Part shown: in pieces, positions 43,217-52,563 of the stretch
How the letters are laid out: each line of letters begins with the position of its first letter
Numbering within the stretch: position 1 is the stretch's first letter
From: Prorocentrum cordatum
Taxonomy: Eukaryota > Sar > Dinophyceae > Prorocentrales > Prorocentraceae
Length of the DNA: 64,000 bases
Reading direction: 5' to 3'
Assembly: GCA_963575745.1 (NCBI GenBank)
Contig: CAUYUJ010016467.1
Coordinates: forward strand, 50,001 to 114,000
Notes under the pieces: generated by a model
Database searches by the model: none
Told to the model about the DNA's origin: nothing
What the model saw: the letters and a program-made list of their open reading frames with translations, nothing else
Position numbers and translations under genes: made by a program

Positions 43217-44560
43217 TCAATCAAAAACAAATGTCACCTTGGCGGCCATCCGGAAGCCGTCGCGCACCATTGCCTTGCCATGGCCAGCGAGAGCGTCAGC
43301 TTGCCTGACTGCGTCCCGCGGGACGTCGCCACGGCTCTCCTGCTGCGAGATGAACCGGCACGTCTCCGGCGGCGGCTCGGCGACGCCGCGGTGCCGCAAC
43401 ATGGCCTCCACGTCAGCCCATTCAGCCGGCGAGCCTGCGAATTCTGACCGATGCATGGCCACCTCGTGTTCAAGGGCATTTTCGACACCGCGTTGCTTCT
43501 GCAAGAACGAGTCGTGGAGGTCGTCGAAGCGGTCCTCCCACGCCGACCGCCAGTGGAAAAGCTTGTCATCTCTCATCTTGACGAAATCGGCGAGGGGCGG
43601 CAGGGCCGCGACGCAGACGTGCTCTCCAGAAAAAGCCCGCGTGGTAACCACGAGCGGCCAGCCCGGGATCTTCGCGGGCTTCACGTGCGCCGCGGCGAAG
43701 TCAATCCCCGGGCGCTCCACGCCGATCCCTTGGGATTTATGGCCGGTCATCGAGTAAGCCAGTCGCAGCGGGTAGCCCGCGCGCACGACCTTGGCGCACA
43801 CCTCCCATGCAATGTCCTCGACGCCGATAGGCACCCAAGTTGCGGAACCTTCTCTCTCGGGGAAGAGAGGCGGGCCTCGGTAAGTCGGGAACGAGATCAC
43901 GAGGGCCACGTCCTGCGCGCCTGCGGCGCCGACCTCCGCCGCGCCAATGACCCTGTCGCGGGCTCCGTTCATGAGGCCGAGCGAAACGACGTCGACGCCC
44001 CAGACCTTATTCACCGTCAGCGTGACCCAGGAGCCCACGCAACATCTCAAGCGATGTCGGACGTAGCTCCGGAACGCATGGCTTGACCGCCCAGCGCCCG
44101 GCAGGCCGGGGTAGTGCGCGACGGCCTCGATAACGGGCAAGTCGCGCATTGCTGCGACCATGCCCAACATCTGCGCGTTCCTGTCGTCAACGCGGGCATT
44201 CTCTGCGCGCAGCCAGAGCGTGTCCTCTGTCTGGAATGTCATCTGCTCCTCTTCTGTGAGCGCCTCAAAGGACAGGGCCTGCAAGAACTTCATGTCCTCG
44301 ACCGTCAGAGCCGCGTCGCGCATCCGCACGGTCAAATCGGCATACTGGACTTCTTGTTCCGACTGCCTCCGTTGTCGGCACCGCCGCTTTAATTTGACAA
44401 TGTCTGTGAACTCGCGGAAGAGGAGGACGCCCCTGCGACTGCGCGCCCCCGCCGAGTCTGCGTCAGCAAGCAAGCCACCGCCACGGCGCACGGGCGGAAG
44501 TTGTCCGGCATCGCCTGCGAGGAGGACGGCCAAGCCCCCGAAACCGCCGTCGAATTGGTG
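43217..44560 (-). CDS. Helitron RepHel, segment 4: Pif1 helicase domain 2
   Basis: Entered by a -1 (or +2) frame change near 44545-44560, it starts GGFGGLAVLLAGDAGQLPPV, which is helicase motif III, usually (P)FGG...GD..QLPPV. Motif IV/V follow, and AYSMTGHKSQGIGVERPGID (near 43720) is the conserved motif around HKSQG that closes Pif1 helicases. The last ~150 residues (LPPLADFVKMRDDKLFHWRS to TFVFD) are outside the core and unrecognised. The stop is at 43217. Because only one phase error separates segments 3 and 4, either a recent indel, a short intron or programmed frameshifting could join them. Confidence 0.82.
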   Translation of the reverse strand, partial: HQFDGGFGGLAVLLAGDAGQLPPVRRGGGLLADADSAGARSRRGVLLFREFTDIVKLKRRCRQRRQSEQEVQYADLTVRMRDAALTVEDMKFLQALSFEALTEEEQMTFQTEDTLWLRAENARVDDRNAQMLGMVAAMRDLPVIEAVAHYPGLPGAGRSSHAFRSYVRHRLRCCVGSWVTLTVNKVWGVDVVSLGLMNGARDRVIGAAEVGAAGAQDVALVISFPTYRGPPLFPEREGSATWVPIGVEDIAWEVCAKVVRAGYPLRLAYSMTGHKSQGIGVERPGIDFAAAHVKPAKIPGWPLVVTTRAFSGEHVCVAALPPLADFVKMRDDKLFHWRSAWEDRFDDLHDSFLQKQRGVENALEHEVAMHRSEFAGSPAEWADVEAMLRHRGVAEPPPETCRFISQQESRGDVPRDAVRQADALAGHGKAMVRDGFRMAAKVTFVFD

Positions 44561-45900
44561 CCAAGGGGCAGCTGCAGCACAACGCGCATGACTGAGTCCA
44601 ACACATCTGACGCCAGAGCCAAGGCGTCCGACTCCACGTTGCCAATTTCATCGATCACCAAGACGTGCTTGTTCGCGAACTCGACCACCAAGGAAGCAAA
44701 TTTCGCCCCCTCGGGGACTTTTCCCCCGGAGAGCCCAAGAAGCCCTGACATGGTGCGCGCGCCCAATCCCACGTTCACGGCGGCCACGCCGGTCCAGGCG
44801 CAGACTGCGTGCGGCGGCGACGCGTTGCCGGGCGCGGATTGCGCCAGCTTCACCGCGGATTCGAGAGCTGCCTCGATCGACGATGTCTTCCCCGCCCCAG
44901 CAGTGCCCATCAGTAAGATGCGCGGCGGTCTGCATGTCTGGTTTCGCCCCCCTTTCTCCATCCACTCCCGCCAAATCGTTCTCGGCCGTCGCTGGGACCA
45001 ATCAAGTGCGGTGTTTTGCCCCGGCTGGTGAGGGCGCGGGCTCTCTGCCAACGCGGCTGCGATCATCGGCCTCGTTAACTTAAACGGCACTTGCAGTTCA
45101 GCAGGGACACTGTGCAAGGACGCCGTCGTGCGCCTGAGCCTCTGCAACGCCTTGTCCTCCGCCAGCTCGCCGGGGTCTCCGAGCAGCGCGGCCCAGCCCA
45201 TGCCGTCCTCGAAGATTTCCCGGTGCAGGGCCGACTGCTCGTGGGAAGGATCACCGAGGCCGCAGAGTGCACCGACTCCCGTCCACGGCAATGGCGGATG
45301 AGGAATACAATCAGAACCGTCGTCGTCGTGCTCGTCGGAAGCACCAGTTTCGTTATCAATGCTCGGTCGTTGGCGCCGGCGCCGTTTCTGCCCAGTCCCG
45401 AACTGCCCCGGCACTGCGCGGCTGCTGAGCGCTTCGCAAAGACGCATTGCAAGCGCGCCCAAACTCCCTTGCACGGAGTCGAACCTGAGGGCGGCCATAG
45501 CTTCTTTGCACATGTTTTTGGTCGGTTCCCCCGGCCCTTTGACGTGCAAGCCGCCCGTGGCGCCCCATAGGGAGTCGCAGAAATTCCGAAGCGTCAGGCA
45601 GTATGCGACGTCCGAGAAAGCCGGCATCGTGAGATGCGGCGCCGCCGCGCCTTCGGCAAGACCGGGCCCGCACTCGGCCGCGTCAAACGAGACCGCGTGC
45701 TCAGCATCCAAAGGGAGTCGCAAAGACAGCAACGCGACTCGCAAGTCTTCGGCGCTATGACCAGGAAGAACCGCCGTCGCATGACGAATTTGGGCAATCC
45801 GCTGGGCATGGTGGGCATCTGCTGTCTTCGAGTTGCACATGCTGCGTAAAGCGTCTCGGCCCTCTGCCTCGCGATCTCGCAGGTCGCTTCGCCGGGGTTC
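44535..45900 (-). CDS. Helitron RepHel, segment 3: Pif1 helicase domain 1A
   Basis: The frame is open through EPRRSDLRDREAEGRDALRS before the ATG at 45840, so translation need not start at that Met. Superfamily 1B helicase motifs follow: Walker A ILLMGTAGAGKTSSIEAAL (near 44890), motif Ia CAWTGVAAVNVGLGARTMSG, and Walker B KHVLVIDEIGNVES (near 44650). A Glu/Asp-rich stretch (EHDDDGSD) lies at about residue 170. The frame loses homology after VVLQLPLGTN at about 44560; the expected next words appear one base out of phase in segment 4. The helicase unwinds the displaced strand during transposition. Confidence 0.82.
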
Positions 45901-47053
45901 CTCGGTCTCTTCCTCCCCGGTCCGCCGCGCGCGAGGCTGGGGCGTTGCTTCTGCCCTTTCCCTGGACCACGCCGCCCCCGTGCTTCCACTTCTTCAGTGC
46001 CCAGTCAGGCGGCTTCGCGATGCCCTTCGCTTCCCGGAAAGACTGATCGACGGCGATCTGTTCCCACAAAGGCGCGCAGGTGCCTGGATCCATCTCCAGC
46101 ACCGCCCTCGCCGAGGGTAACAGCTCGTTTGGGAAGTTGACGAAAAGCGCCAGCAGCTCCAATGCAGGCTCTGCGTAACTGTAGCCTGCAGCGCTGAACT
46201 TCAGGTACGGTTTCAATTTGACGATCAACGGCACGTCGAGGCCCACGCGCTCGCCCGTCCTCCCGTCGTAACCGTAGGACGCCTTGAAGACGTACCGGCT
46301 TGCCAGGAAGAGCGGGCATTGCACGGCGGACCGAGACAGCCCGTCGGCGTCCGCCATCGTCCAAGCATGCTGCAACCAACTGCACATGTACTCAGAGTCG
46401 CCCTGGACGCACGGGCAGCGCGTCTCGTACATGTCGAGTTCCGACTTGGACATTTTGGCGCCCCTCTCCCCGCCGGCCTGCTCGATGGCGCGCTTCAACT
46501 CGGCGCCCTTCAGGATGCTTTTCTGGCCGCCGTCCAACGAGAGCGCGGCAAAGGAACGAGAAACTTTCCGGGCCGGCAATCCCATCAGGTGGTGCGAAAC
46601 CTCGAGGTCGACAATCTCCGCGGTGGCCTGGGTGCGGTTCGTGTACTTTGCAATGACGTCGAAGGCGCCGCCGTGCGTGGACCTCTTCCGGCACTCCTCG
46701 AATAATTTGGCTCCGAGCTGTCGTTTGTCGTGTCCGGAACTCCGCCCCTTGGAAACGTGCGCTGCTAGCTTGTTCATGTGCGCCGAGAGCCCGCCCATGG
46801 TGAGGATCGGCTGCGCGTCCAGGCTCGCCTGCGCCATGGCTTTGGGGAGGGGCAAGCGCGGCGTCACGTGCGCGCAGTTGCGCAGGAGTCGTAAACCAAA
46901 GACGCCCCTGCGGTGAGGGTCGGGCAGAATGCGTTCTCCTCCTCGCCCGACTGCTTCTCTGGGAAAACCTCCGCTGCAGTGCGTCAGACCATCCCGAGAG
47001 CGCATGCACGTCCCGCTCTTCGGCGTGGCCCACGGGCGCGGCTCGTGGTAGTC
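45755..47053 (-). CDS. Helitron RepHel, segment 2: tyrosine motif and linker
   Basis: It continues in the same frame straight after the TAG (HDYHEPRPWATP...), so a single point change separates it from segment 1; the next ATG is at 47005. It contains GAFDVIAKYTNRTQATAEIV, matching the Helitron Rep catalytic motif Y-x-x-K-Y-x-x-K. Only the second Tyr (codon near 46643) is present; the first is Val and the last Lys is Arg. The following DLEVSHHLMGLPARKVSRSF is the conserved stretch between Rep and helicase. Further on, LELLALFVNFPNELLP and WEQIAVDQSFREAKG look intact. After about 45950 the peptide becomes Arg/Gly-rich and the frame is probably lost there, with the true continuation in the frame of segment 3. 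Confidence 0.75.
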   Translation of the reverse strand, partial: DYHEPRPWATPKSGTCMRSRDGLTHCSGGFPREAVGRGGERILPDPHRRGVFGLRLLRNCAHVTPRLPLPKAMAQASLDAQPILTMGGLSAHMNKLAAHVSKGRSSGHDKRQLGAKLFEECRKRSTHGGAFDVIAKYTNRTQATAEIVDLEVSHHLMGLPARKVSRSFAALSLDGGQKSILKGAELKRAIEQAGGERGAKMSKSELDMYETRCPCVQGDSEYMCSWLQHAWTMADADGLSRSAVQCPLFLASRYVFKASYGYDGRTGERVGLDVPLIVKLKPYLKFSAAGYSYAEPALELLALFVNFPNELLPSARAVLEMDPGTCAPLWEQIAVDQSFREAKGIAKPPDWALKKWKHGGGVVQGKGRSNAPASRAADRGGRDRGTPAKRPARSRGRGPRRFTQHVQLEDSRCPPCPADCPNSSCDGGSSWS

Positions 47054-47056
47054 GTG

Positions 47057-49441
47057 CTACGAGACGTCCTCGAGGCGGGAGACGTAATCGACACGGCCTT
47101 GGATTAAGTTACCGCGCGACTGGGACAGGTCAGCAAATACGTTCCTGAGGGCGGCTACGGTGTAGCACCGCGGGTCCACGAACTCCTCGAGGTCAGCTAG
47201 ACCGAGCATCTCCCCGGCCGCCCTCGCCTGCGCACGCGCTGCCTTTCGCGCGCGTTTGCACCCCACTGCCCAGAAGGTCTCGTCGTCGGCGTGGTCTACG
47301 GAAGGCTTCCCCAAGTTGCACTCAAGCACGATCTTCTCGAAGAAATCGACCACGGCATTGACGTTATCGTCGCTCAGATCAGGCGCCCCATCGAAGTCCC
47401 CGTCGACGTCGTCGCCCAGCGCATCTGCGTCGAACGCGATGTTCGGCACGCGGGGCAGAAGGAGAACGATGTGGTCATGCCGGTTGCCGAAATGCGTGCC
47501 CCATTCAGGAGTCACCCAGTAATCGATCCGGTCCTCTGGCGCAAGGCCGCATACGGAACGGACGTGATGCGCTAGGAAGTCCAACGCGAGTGTCAACCGC
47601 AACTCTGCATAATACGCAACCAAGAACGCATTCGCATTGGCGTCCCGCTGCCAAGTCGCGATGTCCTCAACGACGTCCTCCGCGACGGCAGGTGGTCCGT
47701 TGACGCCTCCGTACTGGCGGATCAACTGCTGGCACAGTGCGTGCTTGGACGCGGGGCACGCGTGCGTGACGAAGAGGGCTGCCCTGAGGCCTTCGTCGTC
47801 GCACTGAGCGAGAATCGCCTCCAAGTCAGACAGGTCCATACCCTTCTGTTTCGGAGATCCTGGCAAGGGCGTTGTGAACATGTTTAGCATGCCCACGAGC
47901 TTCTTCACGCCGTCGTGCGTTCTCATCTTTTCCTCGGCCTCGTGAGCGTCGATGGGCGCCCCGCGCCAGAAGGCCTTCCGGCTCTGCGCGGCTACAGAGC
48001 GCCAAAGCCGGTCGAGGACAGCGCAACGCCACCTCGGATGTCGCATGGCACGGCCTTGGCTCCGGACAGTGACCGACCACGCCCAGTCGACGAACGTGCC
48101 CGTCCAGTCACTGAAGTCGCCCTCCAAGCAGGGGTGCACCTTCAAGAACATGTTGGCCATCATGTACGGCGCGTTCTCTGCTGCCGCTTGTCCGCGTGGT
48201 GGCTCTTGGAGCACGGTCATGCTTCGCAGCTCTGCCAAAGCCGCGCGGCCTCGCTCTTGTGCGGCATGGCTAGCAGCATCAGGCGTCGGATCAATGCCAG
48301 ATGCAGCGATCGCCCCCGTCGCTGCGGCGATCTCGTTGGCAAAACTCTGCAGGGCTTCCTCGGCGCCCGCGTGCTCCTCGAAGCCTCGCTCGTCTCCGTC
48401 GGCGTAGCCAACGCCTCCACTCCGTTGCGTGTCTTGCGCAGCTGCGTGCCTTTGGATCTGGCCCGCGCCTTCGACCATGATCTCGTCCTCGCCGACGTCG
48501 CACAGCAAGGACATGTGCGCGGCGAAGTCCACCAGCCGATACGTCGATGCATTCCGTGCGTCCCGGCACAGAGCGGCGATCTGGTCGTGCGTGTGTTGCC
48601 CTTGGTTGTTCAGTACAACGTGCAAATTCGATGCTATCGCGCGTCGCGCGAGATCGAAGTCTTGGCTTCCAGCAGCGTCGCGGGAATGCGAGCTGCGATG
48701 CGCCTGCCATTTGGCCGCAAGACCAGCGCCTTCCACTGCATCCAGGTTCCCGAGCCACTCGTTCACCAACTCACGGCCGATCTCCAAGTTGTCCGTTCCG
48801 TCAGGGAGCTCGCGGGTCGGCACGGGCACCTGGGAGTCTGGGCCTTGTTCTGAATACCAGGAATTCCATTTGCGAGCCATGTACTTTTCTTTTGTTCGCA
48901 ACCACGCATATGCAGCCAAGAGCCGGGATCGATTGGCGACGAAGGGCTGCCGCCAGCTCAGATGACCGCGTTTGATCTGCAGAGCGGGCACGTCTTCGGG
49001 CTCGGGCGGCACTGTCTCGAAGAAGCGCGCCACGTCCTGTTCCACTCCGTACGTGAAGTTCCTGTACTTCAGGTGGCCAGTTGCCCAAATCACGTACACT
49101 TGTACGACGCAGCGCACCGGGCACAGCAACAACTCTTCAAAGTCCGTCAGCGCATCGATGACCGTGCAATCTAATCCGAAATCCGGCGACGGCGGCACGG
49201 GGCGCGCCGTCTTGGCCGACTGCAAAACGATCGGCAGACACATCGCGCAGTACTTTCGCCCGGAACTCCGGTCCAGCGTCAATCGCCACCCTGTCTGCTG
49301 GAAGAGTCCAGCACGGGCCCCGGCCGTCTCGCACGCCCACGCGGGGAACTCGTGCAAAGCTGGCGTCACGAACCGACGACCGTTGCAGCGATCGCACGTA
49401 TCACATCGCAAGGAGGATATAAACGACAGCCCTTCCAGCAT
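47057..49441 (-). CDS. Helitron RepHel, segment 1: N-terminal and HUH Rep part
   Basis: The first ATG is at 49441; the frame is open back to a TAG at about 49485, which could itself be an acceptor (ACTTTAG). Residues 15-30 carry a cysteine cluster (CDTCDRCNGRRF) with RKYCAMC at about 65-71, a likely zinc-binding region. LTDFEELLLCPVRCVVQVYV and KYRNFTYGVEQDVARFFETV are typical of the N-terminal domain of Helitron proteins. ENAPYMMANMFLKVHPCLEG and RHPRWRCAVLDRLWR fit the Helitron-like N domain. The Rep metal-binding motif appears as TPEWGTHFGNRHDHIVLLLP at about residue 650 (47455-47515), where H-D-H takes the place of the usual H-hydrophobic-H. The segment ends in LEDVS and an in-frame TAG (47054-47056). 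The Rep nicks and rejoins one strand during rolling-circle transposition. Confidence 0.8.
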   Translation of the reverse strand: MLEGLSFISSLRCDTCDRCNGRRFVTPALHEFPAWACETAGARAGLFQQTGWRLTLDRSSGRKYCAMCLPIVLQSAKTARPVPPSPDFGLDCTVIDALTDFEELLLCPVRCVVQVYVIWATGHLKYRNFTYGVEQDVARFFETVPPEPEDVPALQIKRGHLSWRQPFVANRSRLLAAYAWLRTKEKYMARKWNSWYSEQGPDSQVPVPTRELPDGTDNLEIGRELVNEWLGNLDAVEGAGLAAKWQAHRSSHSRDAAGSQDFDLARRAIASNLHVVLNNQGQHTHDQIAALCRDARNASTYRLVDFAAHMSLLCDVGEDEIMVEGAGQIQRHAAAQDTQRSGGVGYADGDERGFEEHAGAEEALQSFANEIAAATGAIAASGIDPTPDAASHAAQERGRAALAELRSMTVLQEPPRGQAAAENAPYMMANMFLKVHPCLEGDFSDWTGTFVDWAWSVTVRSQGRAMRHPRWRCAVLDRLWRSVAAQSRKAFWRGAPIDAHEAEEKMRTHDGVKKLVGMLNMFTTPLPGSPKQKGMDLSDLEAILAQCDDEGLRAALFVTHACPASKHALCQQLIRQYGGVNGPPAVAEDVVEDIATWQRDANANAFLVAYYAELRLTLALDFLAHHVRSVCGLAPEDRIDYWVTPEWGTHFGNRHDHIVLLLPRVPNIAFDADALGDDVDGDFDGAPDLSDDNVNAVVDFFEKIVLECNLGKPSVDHADDETFWAVGCKRARKAARAQARAAGEMLGLADLEEFVDPRCYTVAALRNVFADLSQSRGNLIQGRVDYVSRLEDVS

Positions 49442-49549
49442 CTGGTTCACCTGCTCGTCGTCGGCGAGGGGCTGGACGGACGGCGGCTAAAGTGTTGCGA
49501 AATCGGCGTGCTCGTTCGCTGCGGCGTCCGCAGCCCGTTTCCGTGCGTG

Positions 49550-49740
49550 TGTAGGAGGAGGAGGAGGAGGAGGAGGAGGAGGAGGAGGAGGAGGAGGTCT
49601 TCCCTCCTCCCACATCGCGATGTAGGAGGAGGTATGTAGGAGGAGGGATGTAGGATAAGCGATGTATGAAGGAAGATAAGCGATGTAGGAGCAGGGAGGT
49701 CCTCCCTCCTCCTACATCGCTTATACTCCTTCAAAGTACT
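49550..49740. repeat. GGA microsatellite followed by ATCGCTTAT/ATAAGCGAT hairpin repeats
   Basis: GGA run 49557-49595, then TACATCGC, GATAAGCGATGTA, GGAGGTCCTCCCTCC and CTACATCGCTTAT words in both orientations. Strong fold-back potential. Confidence 0.85.
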
Positions 49741-49838
49741 TCCTCCCTGTCGCGCTCCCGGGCGCGTCGGCCGGGGCGGGCCCGGCATTCCGCCCGAGAC
49801 TTCCTCGCCGCTTATGATCGGAGGTTGATAGACCTCCT

Positions 49839-49990
49839 ACCCTGACACGTCGATTAGTGAATTGGCTGTTTTCGGTTCGCGAGATGTCGTCACGGCCGTT
49901 ATTTTTGCGGGACCAGGTCCGTCGGTTTCGGTCCTAGGACATTTTCACTAAAGGGTGGTAAAGGGTGGTTTACTAAGGGAGGTTTGTCCC
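49839..49990 (+). repeat. Dispersed repeat R3, copy 2
   Basis: Partner of 5393-5535 (ACCCTGACACGTCGATTAGT start, TTTTCACTAAAGGGTGG and TTACTAAGGGAGG end). Confidence 0.75.
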
Positions 49991-50029
49991 CCGCCGAAAG
50001 GATCCTGAGGCTTGAATGTGACAGCAGCT

Positions 50030-50360
50030 TCACGGATGGAGGATGGGTGGTTTTCAAATTGTGGCTCTCGCTTCAGCGCTGCGCACATTCGTCTTGACAG
50101 GTTGCGGCAGTTTCAAGGATGGAGGGCGCTTCCTTTTCAAAATGTGGTTTCGCCCGCACGCCGCGCATTTTCGTTTTGACACGTTGTACCGGTCTTTTAG
50201 ATTCGTCGGATCCAAGTCCCAGGAACGGCCGTCTGGCGCGGTGCAGGACTGTCAGGACGCAACGTTCACGTTGATTCGTGGGGTTGAAGTCCCAGGAATG
50301 GTGTTCTGGTTCGATGTGGGATTTTCAGGGCACAGCACTCACGTTGATGCGCGGTGTTGA
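50030..50360 (+). repeat. Repeat R5 relatives and a ~70 bp tandem repeat
   Basis: 50030-50190 has two R5-like units (TTTTCAAATTGTGG, CTTCAGCGCTGCGCA, TTTTCAAAATGTGG, CACGCCGCGCATTTTCG). 50205-50360 repeats AAGTCCCAGGAA and CACGTTGAT(T/G)CG words. Confidence 0.65.
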
Positions 50361-50369
50361 AGTCCAAGG

Positions 50370-50845
50370 AGGTGTTTTGGCACGAGTGGGTTCTCGGGCG
50401 GTTGTCTTCGAATGGGCCACTTCCCGCATTTGAACTTTTTAAGGGACCTGCGAAGAAGGATCTTGGAGGGAGGGTTTATTGAAACATCATTGATGCGTCT
50501 TGGGTTTACACTGGTCGTTATCCCCCTCCTCCTCTTTCCTGGGGATGCGGGGACTTCCCGATTGCGCCGAAGAGCTCGTCCGAGGGCGGCCGGAACGACG
50601 GCGGAAAGACAGGCAGCACGGAGCGCGCGGGAAGCGCCGCCGCCCGCCGCCAGGCCAGCATCAGCACCTTCGAGAGCCTTCGCCGCCGGCTCGAAGAGGC
50701 CCCAGTTGCAAGGGGGTTGGAGGGGCAGGACAGGGACCTGGAGGATGGCGAAGGAGAACGGAGGAGGACGTAGAGGACGAGGAGGAGGTAGAGGTAGCGA
50801 TCGGAGCAGGGTTGTGTTGATGATGAGGAGGAGTGAGATCAGTAT
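50370..50845. other. No gene recognised
   Basis: A 147-codon plus frame becomes Arg/Gly/Ala-rich and ends in purine repeats. No domain seen. Confidence 0.5.
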
Positions 50846-50849
50846 CAGG

Positions 50850-51495
50850 ATATGATGATGATGTTGATGATGATGATGATGATGATGATGATAATGATGA
50901 GACTGGTTAGGATGTTGGTGATAACGGCGATGATGATTATGGTAATCGTGATGATGATAACGATGATGATTAGCAGTATCATTCATCAAGACGATGATGA
51001 TGGCGATGATGCTGATGGTAATAATGGCGATGATACTGGTGATGGTGATTATGATAAAGATGGCGATGTCGATGACGATGTGGATGACGATGACGAAGGC
51101 AATGGTGATGGCGCTGGCGATGATGATGTTGCTGAAGAAGTTGATGATAATGATCTTGCTGCTGATATGAATGACGATGACCCAGGCGATGGCAATGGCG
51201 ATGCTGTTGGCATTGAGGTTGGTCGCGATGCTGTTGCTTGTGTTGCTGATGATGCTGATGTGTATGACGATGGCGATGGCGATGCCTGCGTTGACGCTGA
51301 TGCTGCTGATGATTGATGGAGATGGTGATGATGCTGCTGACAATGATGTTGCTGCTGTTGGTGATGATTATGACTATGGTGGTGGTTTCAGTGACGATGC
51401 TGGTAATGACAATGGTGATGATAAGGATGGTGATGATGCTGCTACTGTTGATGACAATGATCATCATAAACCTGGTGATGCTGATGCTGATGAAG
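50850..51495. repeat. GAT imperfect microsatellite, 0.65 kb
   Basis: GATGATGATG runs with GCTGATGGTAATG-type variants. Asp- and Met-rich frames are artefacts. Confidence 0.95.
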
Positions 51496-51625
51496 ATGAG
51501 TTGTTACTCTTCTCTCCCTGCTCGCTCCCTGCCGCCCTCTCGCACCCTTCCGCCGCGGCAGCTGTTTGAAGATAGAAACAAGCATTGTGGTCGCAAGGCG
51601 TCCCGGTGGGGGTCGGGAGGACACG

Positions 51626-51905
51626 ATATCACGATATCACGATATCACGATATCGGGGGATATCGTGTCAGGGGGGGGTCGGAAGGACACGATATCACGA
51701 TATCACGATATAGGGGGATATCGTGTCAGGGGGGTCGGGAGGACACGATATCACGATAGCACGATATCACGATATAGGGGATATCGTGTCAGGGGGGGGG
51801 TCGGGAGGACACGATATCACGATATCACGATATCGGGGGATATCGTGTCAGGGGACACGATATCACGATATCACGATATCGGAGGATAGCGGTTCAGGGG
51901 ACACG
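51626..51905. repeat. CACGATATC minisatellite with palindromic GATATC cores
   Basis: Five blocks of about 55 bases, each of 2-3 CACGATATC units followed by GGGGGATATCGTGTCAGGGG, whose end is the reverse complement of the start. Every unit holds the palindrome GATATC. The last block grades into CACGATACCGCG and GCGCGGTATCGTGTC. Confidence 0.95.
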
Positions 51906-52041
51906 ATACCGCGCCAGACCAGCGCGGTATCGTGTCCCCTGACACCGCGCCAGACCAGCCGAACATCCACGCAATGATGCATTAGGTCACATCCGTCTAG
52001 GTGTTTGTACTATCTCATTGATTGGTGATCCTTCTGCTCCG

Positions 52042-52305
52042 ATGGAAGACAGCGAAATGCTGCTTGTTAAACCAGCGAAGGGCGAAATTGACCTGGACCA
52101 TGAACTCTCGGCTGTTCTGGAAAATGATATGGATATTGACCTTCCGTCTATCAGAGGTAAGGAAACTTTGATCAAACCCCAAACGGATCACGCAAGGGAC
52201 AGCACGGGAGAGACACCTGAGGCCAAGCGTCCGAAGGTGCCTGAGGACGCAAGCGTGGAACATGACTCCCTTGCAGACCTCCAGCTTGGCAACGGACCTA
52301 GTTGA
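52042..52305 (+). CDS. Unknown 87-codon ORF at the start of the low-repeat zone
   Basis: The start is the ATG at 52042; an in-frame TTG at 52018 is not used. The product is acidic, MEDSEMLLVKPAKGEIDLDH then TPEAKRPKVPEDASVEHDSL. KRPK could be a basic nuclear-targeting patch. I do not recognise the family. Codon use here is less GC-biased than in the preceding 50 kb. The same frame resumes as a longer coding-like stretch at 52564-53214, so this may be the first piece of a broken or spliced gene. Confidence is limited by length. Confidence 0.35.
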   Translation: MEDSEMLLVKPAKGEIDLDHELSAVLENDMDIDLPSIRGKETLIKPQTDHARDSTGETPEAKRPKVPEDASVEHDSLADLQLGNGPS

Positions 52306-52563
52306 CGACCAGCAGTGTCCAGCTATGCCTGAAGTTCAGAGGCACCGCTGACCCCAGCGTTGCCCCCCATACTGTCGCCAGGAGATCCGTGCCCAGATCG
52401 CCGCTAGCATCCAGAATGCGTGCCTGATCGAAGAGCAGTCAAGGATCTTGTGGTCTTCCGGCGGCCTTTCGTTGAAAATGGGCTGTCGGGCGGCCAGAGG
52501 GCCTCGATGTAGCTCGCTAGCGGAGAATAGGTGCCCAGGGAAGGCGCGTAACATGCAAGGTCC

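Larger units (their letters stand above)
43217..49487 (-). mobile_element. Helitron, RepHel coding region
   Basis: A rolling-circle transposon gene spans 6.2 kb on the minus strand: N-terminal cysteine cluster, Helitron-like N domain, HUH-type Rep, then a Pif1-type helicase. It is read as four open segments: segments 1 and 2 share a frame and are split by one TAG; segments 3 and 4 are each in another frame. All helicase motifs are intact. Element ends (5' TC, 3' hairpin plus CTRR, insertion in AT) could not be fixed; the 5' side is bordered by microsatellite at 49550, the 3' side by minisatellites at 42.7-43.1 kb. Confidence 0.85.

Noticed and set aside
43217-49490. Plus-strand frames opposite the Helitron (up to about 310 codons)
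   Set aside because: They are shadows of the well-supported minus-strand RepHel frames and show no domain.
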